DNA of 64,000 bases from Algoriphagus sp. (GCF_030694375.1 NZ_JAUXYL010000010.1:1-64000), one strand, 5' to 3'. Positions 25,505-34,923 are shown, counted from the first letter of the stretch. Notes: a model not told the origin generated them from the letters alone. Translations and numbers: made by a program.

Positions 25505-26047
25505 ATGAAGATTTTAGGCTTTCTTTTGGCCATTTCGCTGAGTTCTGCTGCATTTGGTCAGGAGTTTCTGACCAAAACAGGGCAGGTTACATTTTTGTCA
25601 AAAGCACCGCTCAATGAGTTTGAAGGGAAGTCAAGTGTATTGAATGGTTTGGTAGACTTAGATAAAAACCTCCTTGATTTCTTTGTGGATCTAAACACAC
25701 TTAAGACGGGTATTGGGCTTCGGGATAGTCACATGCGGGAAAATTACCTCGAGACTGATAAATATCCATTTGCCGAGTTTACCGGCAAAATCGATGGCAG
25801 CCCCCAACTGTCGGTCGGACAAAAAGTGCCGGTTAAAGCGGTCGGGACTTTTAAAATTCACGGTGTGGAGCGGAAGATTGAAGTTTCCGGATTTTTGACC
25901 AAGCTTCAAAACGGGAAAATCGAACTTGACACAAGTTTTACAATTTTACTTTCAGACTATAATATCCCTGTTCCAAAGCTCGTATTTTATGAATTGGCGG
26001 AGGAGCAAAAAGTCACGATCAAAGCCACTTTAACTGAGAAAAAATGA
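25505..26047 (+). CDS. YceI-family periplasmic protein
   Basis: The 180-aa protein has a signal peptide (ending SAAFGQ) and the YceI lipocalin-like barrel. The family pattern is visible: GLRDSHMRENYLETDKYP, then a G-x-F-x-I-H-G-V segment (GTFKIHGVERKIEV). YceI proteins bind amphiphilic or isoprenoid molecules in the periplasm. The start at ATG 25505 sits behind a 100-nt gap after the Rieske gene; its stop overlaps the next gene by 4 nt, so those two are translationally coupled. Confidence 0.9.
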   Translation: MKILGFLLAISLSSAAFGQEFLTKTGQVTFLSKAPLNEFEGKSSVLNGLVDLDKNLLDFFVDLNTLKTGIGLRDSHMRENYLETDKYPFAEFTGKIDGSPQLSVGQKVPVKAVGTFKIHGVERKIEVSGFLTKLQNGKIELDTSFTILLSDYNIPVPKLVFYELAEEQKVTIKATLTEKK

Positions 26048-26919
26048 AAACATCAGGACTTCTTCTAGCGCTGTTTTTTGGTATAATCTCTTATTCAAAT
26101 GCTCAGTTGGAGCGAGTGCTTGAAAACACCAATCAAGCGGTAGATCTGATTTTCCATGCCCCCAGGCATATCAATCTGATGACTGTGGAGCCGCTTGAGA
26201 AGAAGACCATGCACTTTGCCATCATGCACACTTTCGGTACTCTGGATGGAGGGATTGAGAACCTTTTTGGCTTGGACAATGGGGCAAACATCCAGTTTAG
26301 CTTTGAATTTGGTTTATCTGACAAGCTTTCGCTGGGTGCAGCTCGATCCAGTCGGGATAAGTTTTACAACCTCTACGGACGGTATCATCTTCTGGAACAA
26401 ACGCAAAACGGCAATGTGCCCATTTCTGTAAGTTTGGCAGGTGGTGCAGGGGTGATCAGCAATCCATATTCATTTTTACCGGCAGCTGAGCGACCGGAAT
26501 TTGTCGATCGACTTGCCTATTCCGCTCAAGTGATGATTGCACGAAAGTTTTCAAATAAATTCAGTTTGCAAGTCAGCCCAATGTTGGCCTATTTCAACAA
26601 TCCCCGTCAAATCTATCTGATCGAGGGCACCCAAAATCTCTACCTCGCGCTTGGGTTTAGTGGAAAATTAAAAGTTACAGATCGTTCTTCTCTCACACTC
26701 CAATGGATACCCAATCTTAATTCAGACTTGAGAAATAATGTCGGAATTGGTTGGGATGTCGAAGCGGGGGGCCATGTTTTTCAAATGTATTTTGTGACCT
26801 CACAGGCACTCAATGAGCAATACTTATTGGCGGGAGGTAATGGCGTTCCCGGTGAAGAATTTAGACTCGGATTTAACGTCAACCGGATTTTTGCCTTGGG
26901 GCAAAAAAAGAGGAAATAA
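26044..26919 (+). CDS. DUF5777-family predicted beta-barrel protein
   Basis: The 291-aa protein has a signal peptide (LLLALFFGIISYSNAQ) and alternating hydrophobic/aromatic strands to the end, typical of an outer-membrane barrel. The opening motif FHAPRHINLMTVEPL and HTFGTLDGGIENLFGLDNGAN-like stretch match the DUF5777 group. It overlaps the YceI gene by ATGA. In Bacteroidota, DUF5777 genes commonly follow YceI and Rieske or cytochrome genes, so a role in an envelope redox or lipid-carrier process is plausible but unproven. Confidence 0.8.
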   Translation: MKTSGLLLALFFGIISYSNAQLERVLENTNQAVDLIFHAPRHINLMTVEPLEKKTMHFAIMHTFGTLDGGIENLFGLDNGANIQFSFEFGLSDKLSLGAARSSRDKFYNLYGRYHLLEQTQNGNVPISVSLAGGAGVISNPYSFLPAAERPEFVDRLAYSAQVMIARKFSNKFSLQVSPMLAYFNNPRQIYLIEGTQNLYLALGFSGKLKVTDRSSLTLQWIPNLNSDLRNNVGIGWDVEAGGHVFQMYFVTSQALNEQYLLAGGNGVPGEEFRLGFNVNRIFALGQKKRK

Positions 26920-28497
26920 CTATTCTCTGGAAAAATTACGTAACCAAAGTTTGCCGTTGACTGATTCGGAATCCAAGCGGTAATTTTCATTTAACCATAT
27001 TTCCAAAGCAGACACATCTACCTGTTCCTTAGGATATCCGTGTTTGTAATAGTCATAGATTAAAACCCTCAATTTCTGAGGTGGATTAGATTTAAGTGAG
27101 TCCAATTTTTCGATCGGGAAAAGTAAATCTTTTGTGGTTTGATTCTCAGGTAAAAGCACTTCCTTGCTGAAATCAAGAAAATTATTTGTGAGTATAATAG
27201 ATTGATTAGTAGTTATTAAGGTTTCTTGATCTAAAGTTTGAATAAGGTGTTTGTACTCCTTTAATTTCATTTGGTAGCTAATTGCCATTAAAGCAGGAAA
27301 AGCCAAATAAACTCCAAAAGACCAAACCTGTTGTCTTTTTTGAATTGCATAAATGATAACAATAGCGAAAGCCTGAAAAGCTGCCATTTTCCAATCTTGT
27401 TGGATTAAACTGATTCCTGCTCCAAGTAGAATTAGACCAGTCATTGATCTTTTTAACTTCAGGTTTCTACTCCAATCTTCCCAACCTGAAGCTATCAAAA
27501 AGGCTAAAATCGGCACCAAAATAATCAGATGGCGAGGGTTGAGGTAAATTGGATTGTAAAATCTTAAGGTGCTACTCATTACCCAAAACAATCCAAGTAA
27601 ACTCAGGAATGCCAAGCCAAATTCAATTCCCGGACTCTGTGGATTTTTTCGAATTTTCAGCAGTCCTGGGATGGCAAATACGATCCAAATCCAATAAGAT
27701 CGTTCGACAAAAGTAAGAATGGGAAGTATGGTCAGGCGCTTGAGCATTACCCAGACACTCTTGTCAGCATAGGTAAATTCTGAAATGTAATGTCCATCCT
27801 GAATTGATTCAAATCGATAAAAGGGACTTCCGAATTGAATCCAAAAGTAAGCCAAATACAGACTGCCAAAGACAATCCCAAATCCGAAAAGAGCGGAATA
27901 GAAAGGGATTTTTTTGGTTCCTTTTTTCCAATCGAAAGCCCAAAGTAAAACAGGAAGTGGTGCAAGGAATATGATGGTTTCCTTGGTCAAAAAGCCAAAG
28001 AACAAACCGAAAATCAATCCTAAGGCTGCCAGAATGGGCCTCTCATTTCTGTATACTGCTGAAAACGGAACTAATACTGTCCAAAATACCAACTGAGAAT
28101 CAGGATAAACCTTGGTCAAAAAGTGGAGAAAATAGACTTGAGTGGAAAACCAGATGAGCAAGACCCAAGGATTAGATTCCCGCGGTAATACCTTCAACAG
28201 CATGGCCAGGGTACCGATGTAACTGAACAGGGAAATCAAGGAAATCCGATGTGGATCAAAACCGAAAAGAAAACCTATCAAACCCGAGGGGATGTAGGCA
28301 CCCCATCGGGTGGAGAAATGGTATTCGTTGAATTCCATGGTGCCAGCCCAGAAGTTTTTGCCGGCAAGTAAGTAGTAGACATCGTCAGAAAAAGTGATTC
28401 CGTCAAAGCCGAAAAGCCAATACAGGAAAAGAAAGCCTATTCCGGCCAAAAAGGCGCTTTTCTTTGGATTTGAATAACTAAAGCTTCGGATTGGCAT
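26920..28497 (-). CDS. GT39-like multi-span membrane glycosyltransferase
   Basis: The 525-aa integral membrane protein has about ten to twelve transmembrane helices and a soluble C-terminal tail of about 100 residues. The loop after the first helix contains SDDVYY, matching the acidic catalytic pair of GT-C fold enzymes (ArnT/PMT-like) that use a lipid-linked sugar donor. The sequence in HFSTRWGAYIP and TKVYPDSQL also fits this superfamily. The acceptor cannot be predicted. It ends 1 nt from the DUF5777 gene, which points the other way. Confidence 0.65.
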   Translation of the reverse strand: MPIRSFSYSNPKKSAFLAGIGFLFLYWLFGFDGITFSDDVYYLLAGKNFWAGTMEFNEYHFSTRWGAYIPSGLIGFLFGFDPHRISLISLFSYIGTLAMLLKVLPRESNPWVLLIWFSTQVYFLHFLTKVYPDSQLVFWTVLVPFSAVYRNERPILAALGLIFGLFFGFLTKETIIFLAPLPVLLWAFDWKKGTKKIPFYSALFGFGIVFGSLYLAYFWIQFGSPFYRFESIQDGHYISEFTYADKSVWVMLKRLTILPILTFVERSYWIWIVFAIPGLLKIRKNPQSPGIEFGLAFLSLLGLFWVMSSTLRFYNPIYLNPRHLIILVPILAFLIASGWEDWSRNLKLKRSMTGLILLGAGISLIQQDWKMAAFQAFAIVIIYAIQKRQQVWSFGVYLAFPALMAISYQMKLKEYKHLIQTLDQETLITTNQSIILTNNFLDFSKEVLLPENQTTKDLLFPIEKLDSLKSNPPQKLRVLIYDYYKHGYPKEQVDVSALEIWLNENYRLDSESVNGKLWLRNFSRE

Positions 28498-28638
28498 CCT
28501 GTAAAAATAGGGGAATTGAGATGAAATCGAGGCTGCCTATCGGATGTGACAGGCACTTACTCACTACAATATAAATGAGCATTATTTAAACTTAAACTTT
28601 TCCCGAAATTCTATCGGATACTATCTCAAAAATGAAAA

Positions 28639-28661
28639 AAGCCCGGTACAATCCCGGGCTT
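28639..28661 (-). terminator. Intrinsic terminator of the DUF2911 gene
   Basis: Read on the minus strand, AAGCCCGG (28654-28661) pairs with CCGGGCTT (28639-28646) over a 7-nt loop and is followed directly by a run of T. It lies about 85 nt after the DUF2911 stop codon. Confidence 0.85.
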
Positions 28662-28745
28662 CTATTCAAATTTTGATCACTGACCACCAGTCGAAAGACT
28701 AATCCAATGGATCTAATGGCCTGTGCTGGCGATGCTTAATTTTAA

Positions 28746-29261
28746 TTAAGAACCGATTTTAGCCGCAGCTTTACCATATTCCCATCTAACTTCAAAACCA
28801 TCAGGTTTTACTTCGTAGACCAAGCGCTCCTCCATGGTAGAAGTTTGCATTGAAGGTACACTTACCCTTAACGCATCTTCTTTGGAATCATAGGTATAAG
28901 CTCCCCACTGTTTTGCTACTTTGTTAAATATCAAAGTGGACTCATACTCACCAGGGATAATGAAGAAGCTGTAAGTGCCAGCTGGAAGTTTCTTTCCTTC
29001 TACCATGATATCTTTTTCGGTGGTAAAGGTAGTGGCATCATCAGCACCAGCTCTCCATACTTGACCTAGAGGAACCAAATCACCCCAAATGGTACGACCC
29101 TTTACCGCGGGAGAAGAGTAATTGATGGTGATTTTGGAGCCTGCTGCCGTTCCTTCAGCTTTTCTTGCGGGACTTGCTTTTTCTTGTGCAGTAGCTGAAA
29201 AAGCTACAAATGCCATCAGGGCAAATGCAAATAGACTTTTTTTCAAATTCATAGTTTTCAT
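28746..29261 (-). CDS. DUF2911-family exported protein
   Basis: The 171-aa protein has a signal peptide (LFAFALMAFVAFSATAQ) and a single DUF2911 domain. Recognisable segments are ITINYSSPAVKGRTIWGDLVP, quoted by its core YSSPAVKGR, then WRAGADDATTFT and PAGTYSFFIIPG. Its function is unknown; it is widespread in Bacteroidota as a periplasmic or lipoprotein-like factor. Start may be ATG 29261 or the second ATG three codons later (MNLKKS), which has the better signal-peptide charge pattern. The gene is followed by a good terminator and seems monocistronic. Confidence 0.87.
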   Translation of the reverse strand: MKTMNLKKSLFAFALMAFVAFSATAQEKASPARKAEGTAAGSKITINYSSPAVKGRTIWGDLVPLGQVWRAGADDATTFTTEKDIMVEGKKLPAGTYSFFIIPGEYESTLIFNKVAKQWGAYTYDSKEDALRVSVPSMQTSTMEERLVYEVKPDGFEVRWEYGKAAAKIGS

Positions 29262-29339
29262 TGATTTAGATTTTTATTGAAATAAGGATTTATGGTAATT
29301 AATTCTTGTCTTCCTACTGACAAAAGCCGCAAAAGGTTT

Positions 29340-30488
29340 TTAGATTTTAACCCAAGCTTGCTTTTTGTCGCTTTCGACTATTCGTTCTCCGATAATCAAT
29401 TCTCTCAGACCACTTGCAAAAGTCGGATAGGAGGGGTTTTCAGGTTGCTTTCCTACAGCAATTGCCGCATAGACTTCTTTAAACATTTGCTTGGAGGTGT
29501 CCGGGAAGCCCTCGTTGTGTCCTCCAGGAAAACTGATCAGGGCAGAAGCCTCAGGGTAAGCCAGGGAAGGATCTTTCATCAGCTGCTCATTGGCTTTGTC
29601 CCGTTTCCCAATCCATAGTTCATTCGGTCTTTCTGAATTGAATTCAAAATTGGATTTGGAACCTGCGATCTCAATATTCAGTCGGTTTTTGCGACCTGCA
29701 CTTACTTGAGAGACAGTGATCGAACCCTTGGATCCATTGTCAAACCGAAGCAAAACCGTAGCATGATCTTCCGTATTGATCGGAACTTCCGCATAGTCTG
29801 AGGCTTGCAACTTAGTATCAGAATAGGTCTCAATAGCTTTCAGCGGCTTCAATCGTGTTTTATGTACCGTGGAGAAATCAGCCATCACTTCAGTGATTTT
29901 CAATCCAGTGACATACTCAGTGATGTCAAGCAAGTGGGAACCGATATCCGCAATCGCTCTGGAATCTCCGGATTTGTCCGGTTCCAGTCTCCAGTTGTAG
30001 TCAGTTTGGAAGAAAAGCCAATCCTGCAGGTAAGATCCCATCACAGAATAGACCTCGCCAAGATCTCCTTTTTCGCGCATGGTTTTCATCTGCCGTACCA
30101 TCGGATAGTAGCGCAGATTGAAGTGGACAGCATTGACCAAGCCGGTGGCGGAAGCAATCTTCACCAACTCTTCCGCTTCGTGAATTTTGACTGCAAGAGG
30201 TTTTTCACAAATCACATGCTTTTCTGATTCCAACACAGCTTTTGCTTGCGCAAAGTGAAGGAAATTTGGTGTACAGATGTGGACTACATCGATGTCATCC
30301 TGTTTTAGCATTTCGTCAAAAGTATAGGCTCGTGGGATTCCAAGCACTTTTGCTTTTTCATTTGCAAGTTCTTGGGTGACTTCACATAGTGCTACTACCT
30401 CGACATTAGGTAATCTTCTAAGTGCCTCAAGGTGAGCAGGACCGATAAATCCGGTACCTACGATGGCAGCTTTGATGGTTTGGGACAT
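29340..30488 (-). CDS. Gfo/Idh/MocA-family NAD(P)-dependent oxidoreductase (cytoplasmic)
   Basis: The 382-aa enzyme has a Rossmann fold (AAIVGTGFIGPAHLEAL, residues 7-23) and the conserved CEKPLAV active-site lysine motif near residue 95, then the C-terminal alpha/beta substrate domain with GSHLLDITEY. It would oxidise or reduce a sugar or cyclitol. It has no signal peptide, unlike the other two family members in this window. Transcription seems to be monocistronic: the next gene downstream is 78 nt away. The substrate is unknown. Confidence 0.92.
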   Translation of the reverse strand: MSQTIKAAIVGTGFIGPAHLEALRRLPNVEVVALCEVTQELANEKAKVLGIPRAYTFDEMLKQDDIDVVHICTPNFLHFAQAKAVLESEKHVICEKPLAVKIHEAEELVKIASATGLVNAVHFNLRYYPMVRQMKTMREKGDLGEVYSVMGSYLQDWLFFQTDYNWRLEPDKSGDSRAIADIGSHLLDITEYVTGLKITEVMADFSTVHKTRLKPLKAIETYSDTKLQASDYAEVPINTEDHATVLLRFDNGSKGSITVSQVSAGRKNRLNIEIAGSKSNFEFNSERPNELWIGKRDKANEQLMKDPSLAYPEASALISFPGGHNEGFPDTSKQMFKEVYAAIAVGKQPENPSYPTFASGLRELIIGERIVESDKKQAWVKI

Positions 30489-30646
30489 AGGTTTAGGGTT
30501 TTGTTAAAAAACAGAAGGATCGAAGATAAATAAATAATTTTCAAGAAACAGGCTGAAAAAACAAACAATTCACCTGAAAAATATAGAACTTATCGCTTTA
30601 CCAAGCTCATGAAATGCCCATGAGAAAGGCTTCTCACACAGGGGGA

Positions 30647-30689
30647 TGCCCCGAGCTATAGGGGCAGGGCATTCCCTGTCCGACGACAG
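30647..30689. repeat. Two adjacent small hairpins
   Basis: GCCCC/GGGGC around 30647-30664 and CCTGTC/GACAGG at 30674-30689 lie between divergent genes. They resemble fragments of dispersed palindromic repeats rather than terminators, because both flanking genes point away. Confidence 0.4.
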
Positions 30690-30731
30690 GCGGGCATGTG
30701 ATCATAAAAAATCAAATTATAAACACATGAA

Positions 30732-31610
30732 ATGAATTTTTGGAGGAAACGAACTGAAGCATTTGATTTTCAAATTACCAGAAAATGTAAGCATTGCGAG
30801 GCGTCTTTTCATGGCAAATTCTGCAATATATGCGGAGAAAAAGTGCTGGAAAAAGAGGATCAAACACTAAAAAATTACCTTCTTAATCTGCTCAATGCCT
30901 ACACTTTTATTGATGGTAAATTTTTCAACAGTCTTCGAACCCTATTATTAAAACCTGGCAAGATCACCGAGGATGTTTCCGAAGGAATCACGGTACCATA
31001 CATGCAGCCGATTTCTTTTTTCTTTCTAGCCAACTTTATATACTTCTTCTTCCCTGTAATTCAGACATTTAATACGAGTCTATATAATCAACTCTATAGA
31101 ATGCCATATAGTGGCTTTGTGGAGAAAGAAGTGACCGAATACATAAGTGAAAATAACTTAAGCCTTTCGGATTTCTCTCAAATTTACGATATGAATTCGA
31201 CAGGCAATTCGAAGCTTTTACTTTTTCTGTTTGTCATTTATTTAATCCCTTTTATTGTATTGGCAAATTATTCAAAGCAGGTCAATTTTGTAAAATACTT
31301 CCACCTTAGTCTGGAGTTCGTTACGTTTATTCTCATTGTTCCTACGGTTGGAATTTCATTGGTGACAAGAGGGATATCTCAGTTGATTCTTGGTCTTGGT
31401 GTAAATTGGAATGGGGAAATTAGAGATGAATATTACACATTTTTTCTCTCCCTCATTATCCTTGGCTTTTTCGTTCCGGCTATTCGCAGAGTGATGGGAT
31501 TTTCGTGGTGGAGAAGTATTCTTGGAGGAATTCTGTTGGTCTCAGCGCTGATTGTAGTTATTACGATCTATCGACTCACACTTTTTCTAGCGACATTTTA
31601 CACGCTTTGA
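30732..31610 (+). CDS. DUF3667-family membrane protein with zinc ribbon
   Basis: The 292-aa protein begins with a cysteine motif (CKHCEASFHGKFCNICGEK, residues 19-37) that should bind zinc, then a short helix region (TLKNYLLNLLNAYTFIDGKF) and four to five transmembrane helices. This order is that of DUF3667. Function is unknown. The DoxX-like gene starts 1 nt after its stop, so they form a two-gene membrane-protein operon. The start ATG at 30732 is preceded by another ATG 10 nt upstream out of frame. Confidence 0.82.
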   Translation: MNFWRKRTEAFDFQITRKCKHCEASFHGKFCNICGEKVLEKEDQTLKNYLLNLLNAYTFIDGKFFNSLRTLLLKPGKITEDVSEGITVPYMQPISFFFLANFIYFFFPVIQTFNTSLYNQLYRMPYSGFVEKEVTEYISENNLSLSDFSQIYDMNSTGNSKLLLFLFVIYLIPFIVLANYSKQVNFVKYFHLSLEFVTFILIVPTVGISLVTRGISQLILGLGVNWNGEIRDEYYTFFLSLIILGFFVPAIRRVMGFSWWRSILGGILLVSALIVVITIYRLTLFLATFYTL

Positions 31611-31611
31611 A

Positions 31612-32025
31612 ATGAGAAACTTAACTGAATCACCCCGATTTGAATACCTAAACATTGCTATTCTCTTAGTTCGATTTTGGGTGGGAACAGTTATGCTCAA
31701 ACATAGCGGAACCTATCTTTTCCAAGGAAAAGTCCCCGAACTTGCAGCCTTTCTAGAATCATTGAATTGGCCTTTTCCATTATTGATGGCCTATGCTTCC
31801 CAAATCGCAGAGTTTGCAGCTGGGATTCTGATTTTGCTGGGAATTCGATACGGTGCTTGGATTATGGCTTTTACCTTGGGGATTGCTGTGATTTTTGCCC
31901 ATTCAGGAAAAATCTATTCAGAGGCAGAGTTACCTTTTAATTACTTTTTGATGAGTATAGTACTCAGTTTGACAGGTTGTGGAAAGCCAAGTTTGGATAA
32001 GGGTTTTTTCCGGAAATCGAAATAA
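31612..32025 (+). CDS. DoxX-like small membrane protein
   Basis: The 137-aa protein has four transmembrane helices and the DoxX-type pattern LVRFWVGTVMLKHSG in helix 1 and AEFAAGILILLGI in helix 3. DoxX-like proteins are membrane proteins of uncertain role, sometimes quinone-linked. It follows the DUF3667 gene with a 1-nt gap and is separated by 149 nt from the molybdenum-hydroxylase genes. Confidence 0.72.
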   Translation: MRNLTESPRFEYLNIAILLVRFWVGTVMLKHSGTYLFQGKVPELAAFLESLNWPFPLLMAYASQIAEFAAGILILLGIRYGAWIMAFTLGIAVIFAHSGKIYSEAELPFNYFLMSIVLSLTGCGKPSLDKGFFRKSK

Positions 32026-32174
32026 AAATTAGTAATTTAACTGCATTTCAGATTTCTTGATTCATTCATCCCTTGTTATTGCAACTCATCCAAAAACCAG
32101 GCAATTGAGCTGAAGTCCAATTCGATAAGCAAAATTTATTCTTTATCTTAAGATTCTGAATAAACTCAAAACTC

Positions 32175-32633
32175 ATGGCAAATTACAATCTGAAAATCAA
32201 CGGGAAGTCCCACACCGTAGATGTCGATGACGATACTCCACTCTTGTGGGTTCTTCGGGATAACTTGGGACTGGTAGGCACTAAATTTAGCTGTGGAATC
32301 GCCCAATGCGGGGCTTGCACGGTACACATCAATGGCAATGCTACTTTTTCCTGCCTGACACCGGTTTCAAGTATCGGAAATGCAGAGGTATTGACGATTG
32401 AGGGTCTTTCCGAGGACGGGGATCACCCTGTTCAAAAAGCTTGGGCAGAAGTGGATGTTGCTCAGTGTGGCTATTGCCAGGCTGGCCAAATCATGACTGC
32501 TGTGGCTTTATTAAAAAGCAATCCAAATCCCAATATGGAGGAAATTGACAATGCGATGAATCGAAATATCTGTCGCTGTGGTACCTATCATAAGATTCGC
32601 GAAGCTGTCGCCCTAGCCGCTAAAACCAAATAA
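32175..32633 (+). CDS. Two-[2Fe-2S] small subunit of a molybdenum hydroxylase (IorA-like)
   Basis: The 152-aa subunit carries electrons from the molybdenum site. The N-terminal plant-ferredoxin-type cluster uses Cys40, Cys45, Cys48 and Cys60; the C-terminal helical cluster uses Cys98, Cys101, Cys133 and Cys135 (CGYC and CRC). This is the layout of isoquinoline 1-oxidoreductase and aldehyde-oxidase small subunits. It has no signal peptide. The large subunit begins 2 nt after the stop, so both are co-translated. No FAD subunit gene is present, which fits the IorAB type with an external electron acceptor. Confidence 0.93.
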   Translation: MANYNLKINGKSHTVDVDDDTPLLWVLRDNLGLVGTKFSCGIAQCGACTVHINGNATFSCLTPVSSIGNAEVLTIEGLSEDGDHPVQKAWAEVDVAQCGYCQAGQIMTAVALLKSNPNPNMEEIDNAMNRNICRCGTYHKIREAVALAAKTK

Positions 32634-32635
32634 TC

Positions 32636-34801
32636 ATGACAACACTTACAAAAGCAAGCAGAAGGGACTTCCTCAAAATTGCGGGATCCTCAGTCGGTGG
32701 ATTAGTCATCGGATTTAGCTGGTTTAGCTGCGATTCTCCCAAGATGGAGGTGCTCAGCACAGAGGAAATTCTTTCCCAAGCCAAATCATTCAACAGTTAT
32801 TTATCCATTTCACCTTCTGGAGATGTAGTGATTTATTCGCCAAATCCAGAATTAGGACAAAATATCAAAACCTCATTTCCAATGGTTGTGGCGGAAGAAT
32901 TGGATGCGGACTGGGAGAAAGTTCGTGTACTCCAAGCCAATCTGGACACCGAAAAATACGACCGTCAACTGACCGGTGGATCCGGTGCAATGCCGCATAG
33001 CTGGGAAAGACTGAGAAAAGCCGGAGCAACTGCCAAATTTGTTTTGGTTGCGGCGGCTGCTAAAGCCTGGAATGTAAATGCCTCAGAGATCACGGTGGAG
33101 AAAGGGGTTATTTCTCACAAAGGATCGGGAAAAAGTGGTCATTTCGGCGAATTCGTAGCCGAAGCTGCTACAATGACAGCCCCTGAGGAGGTGACATTAA
33201 AGGATAAAAAGGATTTCAAAATCATTGGAACCGCAGTGAAAAATGTGGATGCCAAAGAAATGTACACCGGTAAGCCAATGTATGGACTGGATTTCTACCG
33301 GGAGGGAATGCTGCATGCCATGATTCAGCGAGCTCCTTTTGGAATGAAAATCAAGGCTGTAGATGATTCGGCAGCGAGAGGTGTATCAGGAGTAAAAGAC
33401 GTCGTCACTTTTGGAACAAGTGTGGCTGTAGTTGGTGAATCCACCTGGCCATTGTTGAAGGCGAAGAAATTACTTCGAATAGATTATGAGCCGGATGGAG
33501 CAGTAGAAAGTACGGCAGATCATGACAGGATTTTTGCGGAATTAATGTTGAATGGAAAACCGGACGTGAAGCGGAAAGACGGGAATTTTGATGCTGCATT
33601 TAAAGGTGCTGCGCAAGTTGTGACCGCAGAATATCAATGTCCTTTCATTGCTCATTCTCCAATGGAACCAGAAAACTTTTTTGCTCATGTGAAGGGGGAC
33701 AAAGTCGAACTCATCGGCCCAACCCAAACTCCGGATCGTGCCAGACAGGCAACTGCCCAACTTTTAGGCATTCCTTTAGAAAATATCACAGTGGAAATTA
33801 CACGTTTGGGCGGTGGATTCGGCAGAAGACTACGAGCAGATTATGTAGAAGAAGCTGTGGAAGTTTCCCGAGCGATGAATGCACCTGTAAAAGTGACCTG
33901 GAGTCGTGAAGATGAGTTGACTGGTGGTGCTTATCGTCCGGCAGTCAGATACCGATTTGAAGCAGGTTTGGATGCATCAGGAAATATGATAGCATACAAA
34001 CTGCGAGGAGTTGGGATGAATGCCGGAAACTGTACCAGAGAGAATAACTTCCCATCCGGAGCCGTAGCAAATGTCTTAATTGAAAGTATTGAACATAAGT
34101 CAAGCATTACAACCAATGCTTGGAGAGCGCCAATCACAAATTTCTTGGCTTATGCCGAGCAAAGTTTCTTGGATGAAGTAGCGCTTGCCGCCGGAAAAGA
34201 TCCTGTCCAGTTCCGATTGGATTTATTACAGCAAGCCAAAACTTCACCTGTAGGGGGAGAGTTGGGATACGATGTTGATCGGATGATTGGTGTGGTGAAA
34301 GCCGCCGCTGAGAAATCCAACTGGGGAAAAGATCCGAATGTAAAGCAAGGCTTTAGTGTTTATTATTCACATAGATCATATGTAGCTCAAGTAGCTGACA
34401 TTGCGATGGAGGGAGGAACGCCTGTACTCAAAAAGGTAACTGCCGTCACCGACTGCGGAATGGTGGTGAATCCAATCGGAGCTAACCACCAAGTTCGCGG
34501 CGGAATTGTGGATGGAATGGGTCATGCGATGTACGGGAATCTGACCTTCGAAAATGGGGTTCCAAAGCAGAAAAACTTCGATTCCTATCGATTGATCCGA
34601 ATGAAGGAAGTTCCTGAGATTGATACGCACTTCTTGGATACAGGCTTTGATCCGACAGGATTGGGCGAACCTGCACTTCCACCTACAGGAGGAGCAATAG
34701 CCAACGCGATCTTCTCTGCTACAGGCAGAAGACTGAGAAGTCAGCCATTTATCGAGCAAAAAGAATTCTCTGATATTAAGCTGGAAATTAGAAGAGCGTA
34801 G
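32636..34801 (+). CDS. Molybdopterin-binding large subunit of a molybdenum hydroxylase (IorB-like), Tat-exported
   Basis: The 721-aa catalytic subunit belongs to the xanthine dehydrogenase / isoquinoline 1-oxidoreductase beta family. It starts with a twin-arginine signal (SRRDFLKIAGSSVGG), and a cysteine in FSWFSC could be lipidated. Typical stretches are TRLGGGFGRRLRADYVEEA and GGAIANAIFSATGRRLR, which line the cofactor pocket. Its small subunit has no export signal, so a folded alpha-beta complex should leave through Tat together. The genes for cofactor insertion (XdhC-like and MobA-like) lie 5 kb downstream on the other strand. The substrate, an aldehyde or N-heterocycle, is unknown. Confidence 0.93.
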   Translation: MTTLTKASRRDFLKIAGSSVGGLVIGFSWFSCDSPKMEVLSTEEILSQAKSFNSYLSISPSGDVVIYSPNPELGQNIKTSFPMVVAEELDADWEKVRVLQANLDTEKYDRQLTGGSGAMPHSWERLRKAGATAKFVLVAAAAKAWNVNASEITVEKGVISHKGSGKSGHFGEFVAEAATMTAPEEVTLKDKKDFKIIGTAVKNVDAKEMYTGKPMYGLDFYREGMLHAMIQRAPFGMKIKAVDDSAARGVSGVKDVVTFGTSVAVVGESTWPLLKAKKLLRIDYEPDGAVESTADHDRIFAELMLNGKPDVKRKDGNFDAAFKGAAQVVTAEYQCPFIAHSPMEPENFFAHVKGDKVELIGPTQTPDRARQATAQLLGIPLENITVEITRLGGGFGRRLRADYVEEAVEVSRAMNAPVKVTWSREDELTGGAYRPAVRYRFEAGLDASGNMIAYKLRGVGMNAGNCTRENNFPSGAVANVLIESIEHKSSITTNAWRAPITNFLAYAEQSFLDEVALAAGKDPVQFRLDLLQQAKTSPVGGELGYDVDRMIGVVKAAAEKSNWGKDPNVKQGFSVYYSHRSYVAQVADIAMEGGTPVLKKVTAVTDCGMVVNPIGANHQVRGGIVDGMGHAMYGNLTFENGVPKQKNFDSYRLIRMKEVPEIDTHFLDTGFDPTGLGEPALPPTGGAIANAIFSATGRRLRSQPFIEQKEFSDIKLEIRRA

Positions 34802-34844
34802 AAATTCTAGGTTTGAAATTAGAGATTTGAAATTATTATGAGTT

Positions 34845-34868
34845 ATGCTGCTTCTCCGGAAGCAGCAT
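34845..34868. terminator. Hairpin after the molybdenum-hydroxylase genes
   Basis: ATGCTGCTTC (34845-34854) pairs perfectly with GAAGCAGCAT (34859-34868) around a TCCG tetraloop. It lies 44 nt past the IorB-like stop. The T-tract is short, so the stop may be partial. Confidence 0.65.
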
Positions 34869-34923
34869 TTCCATTTAAAATTGTCCAGCTTAAGGATTAG
34901 CGGGTGATGGGATGATGAATTTT

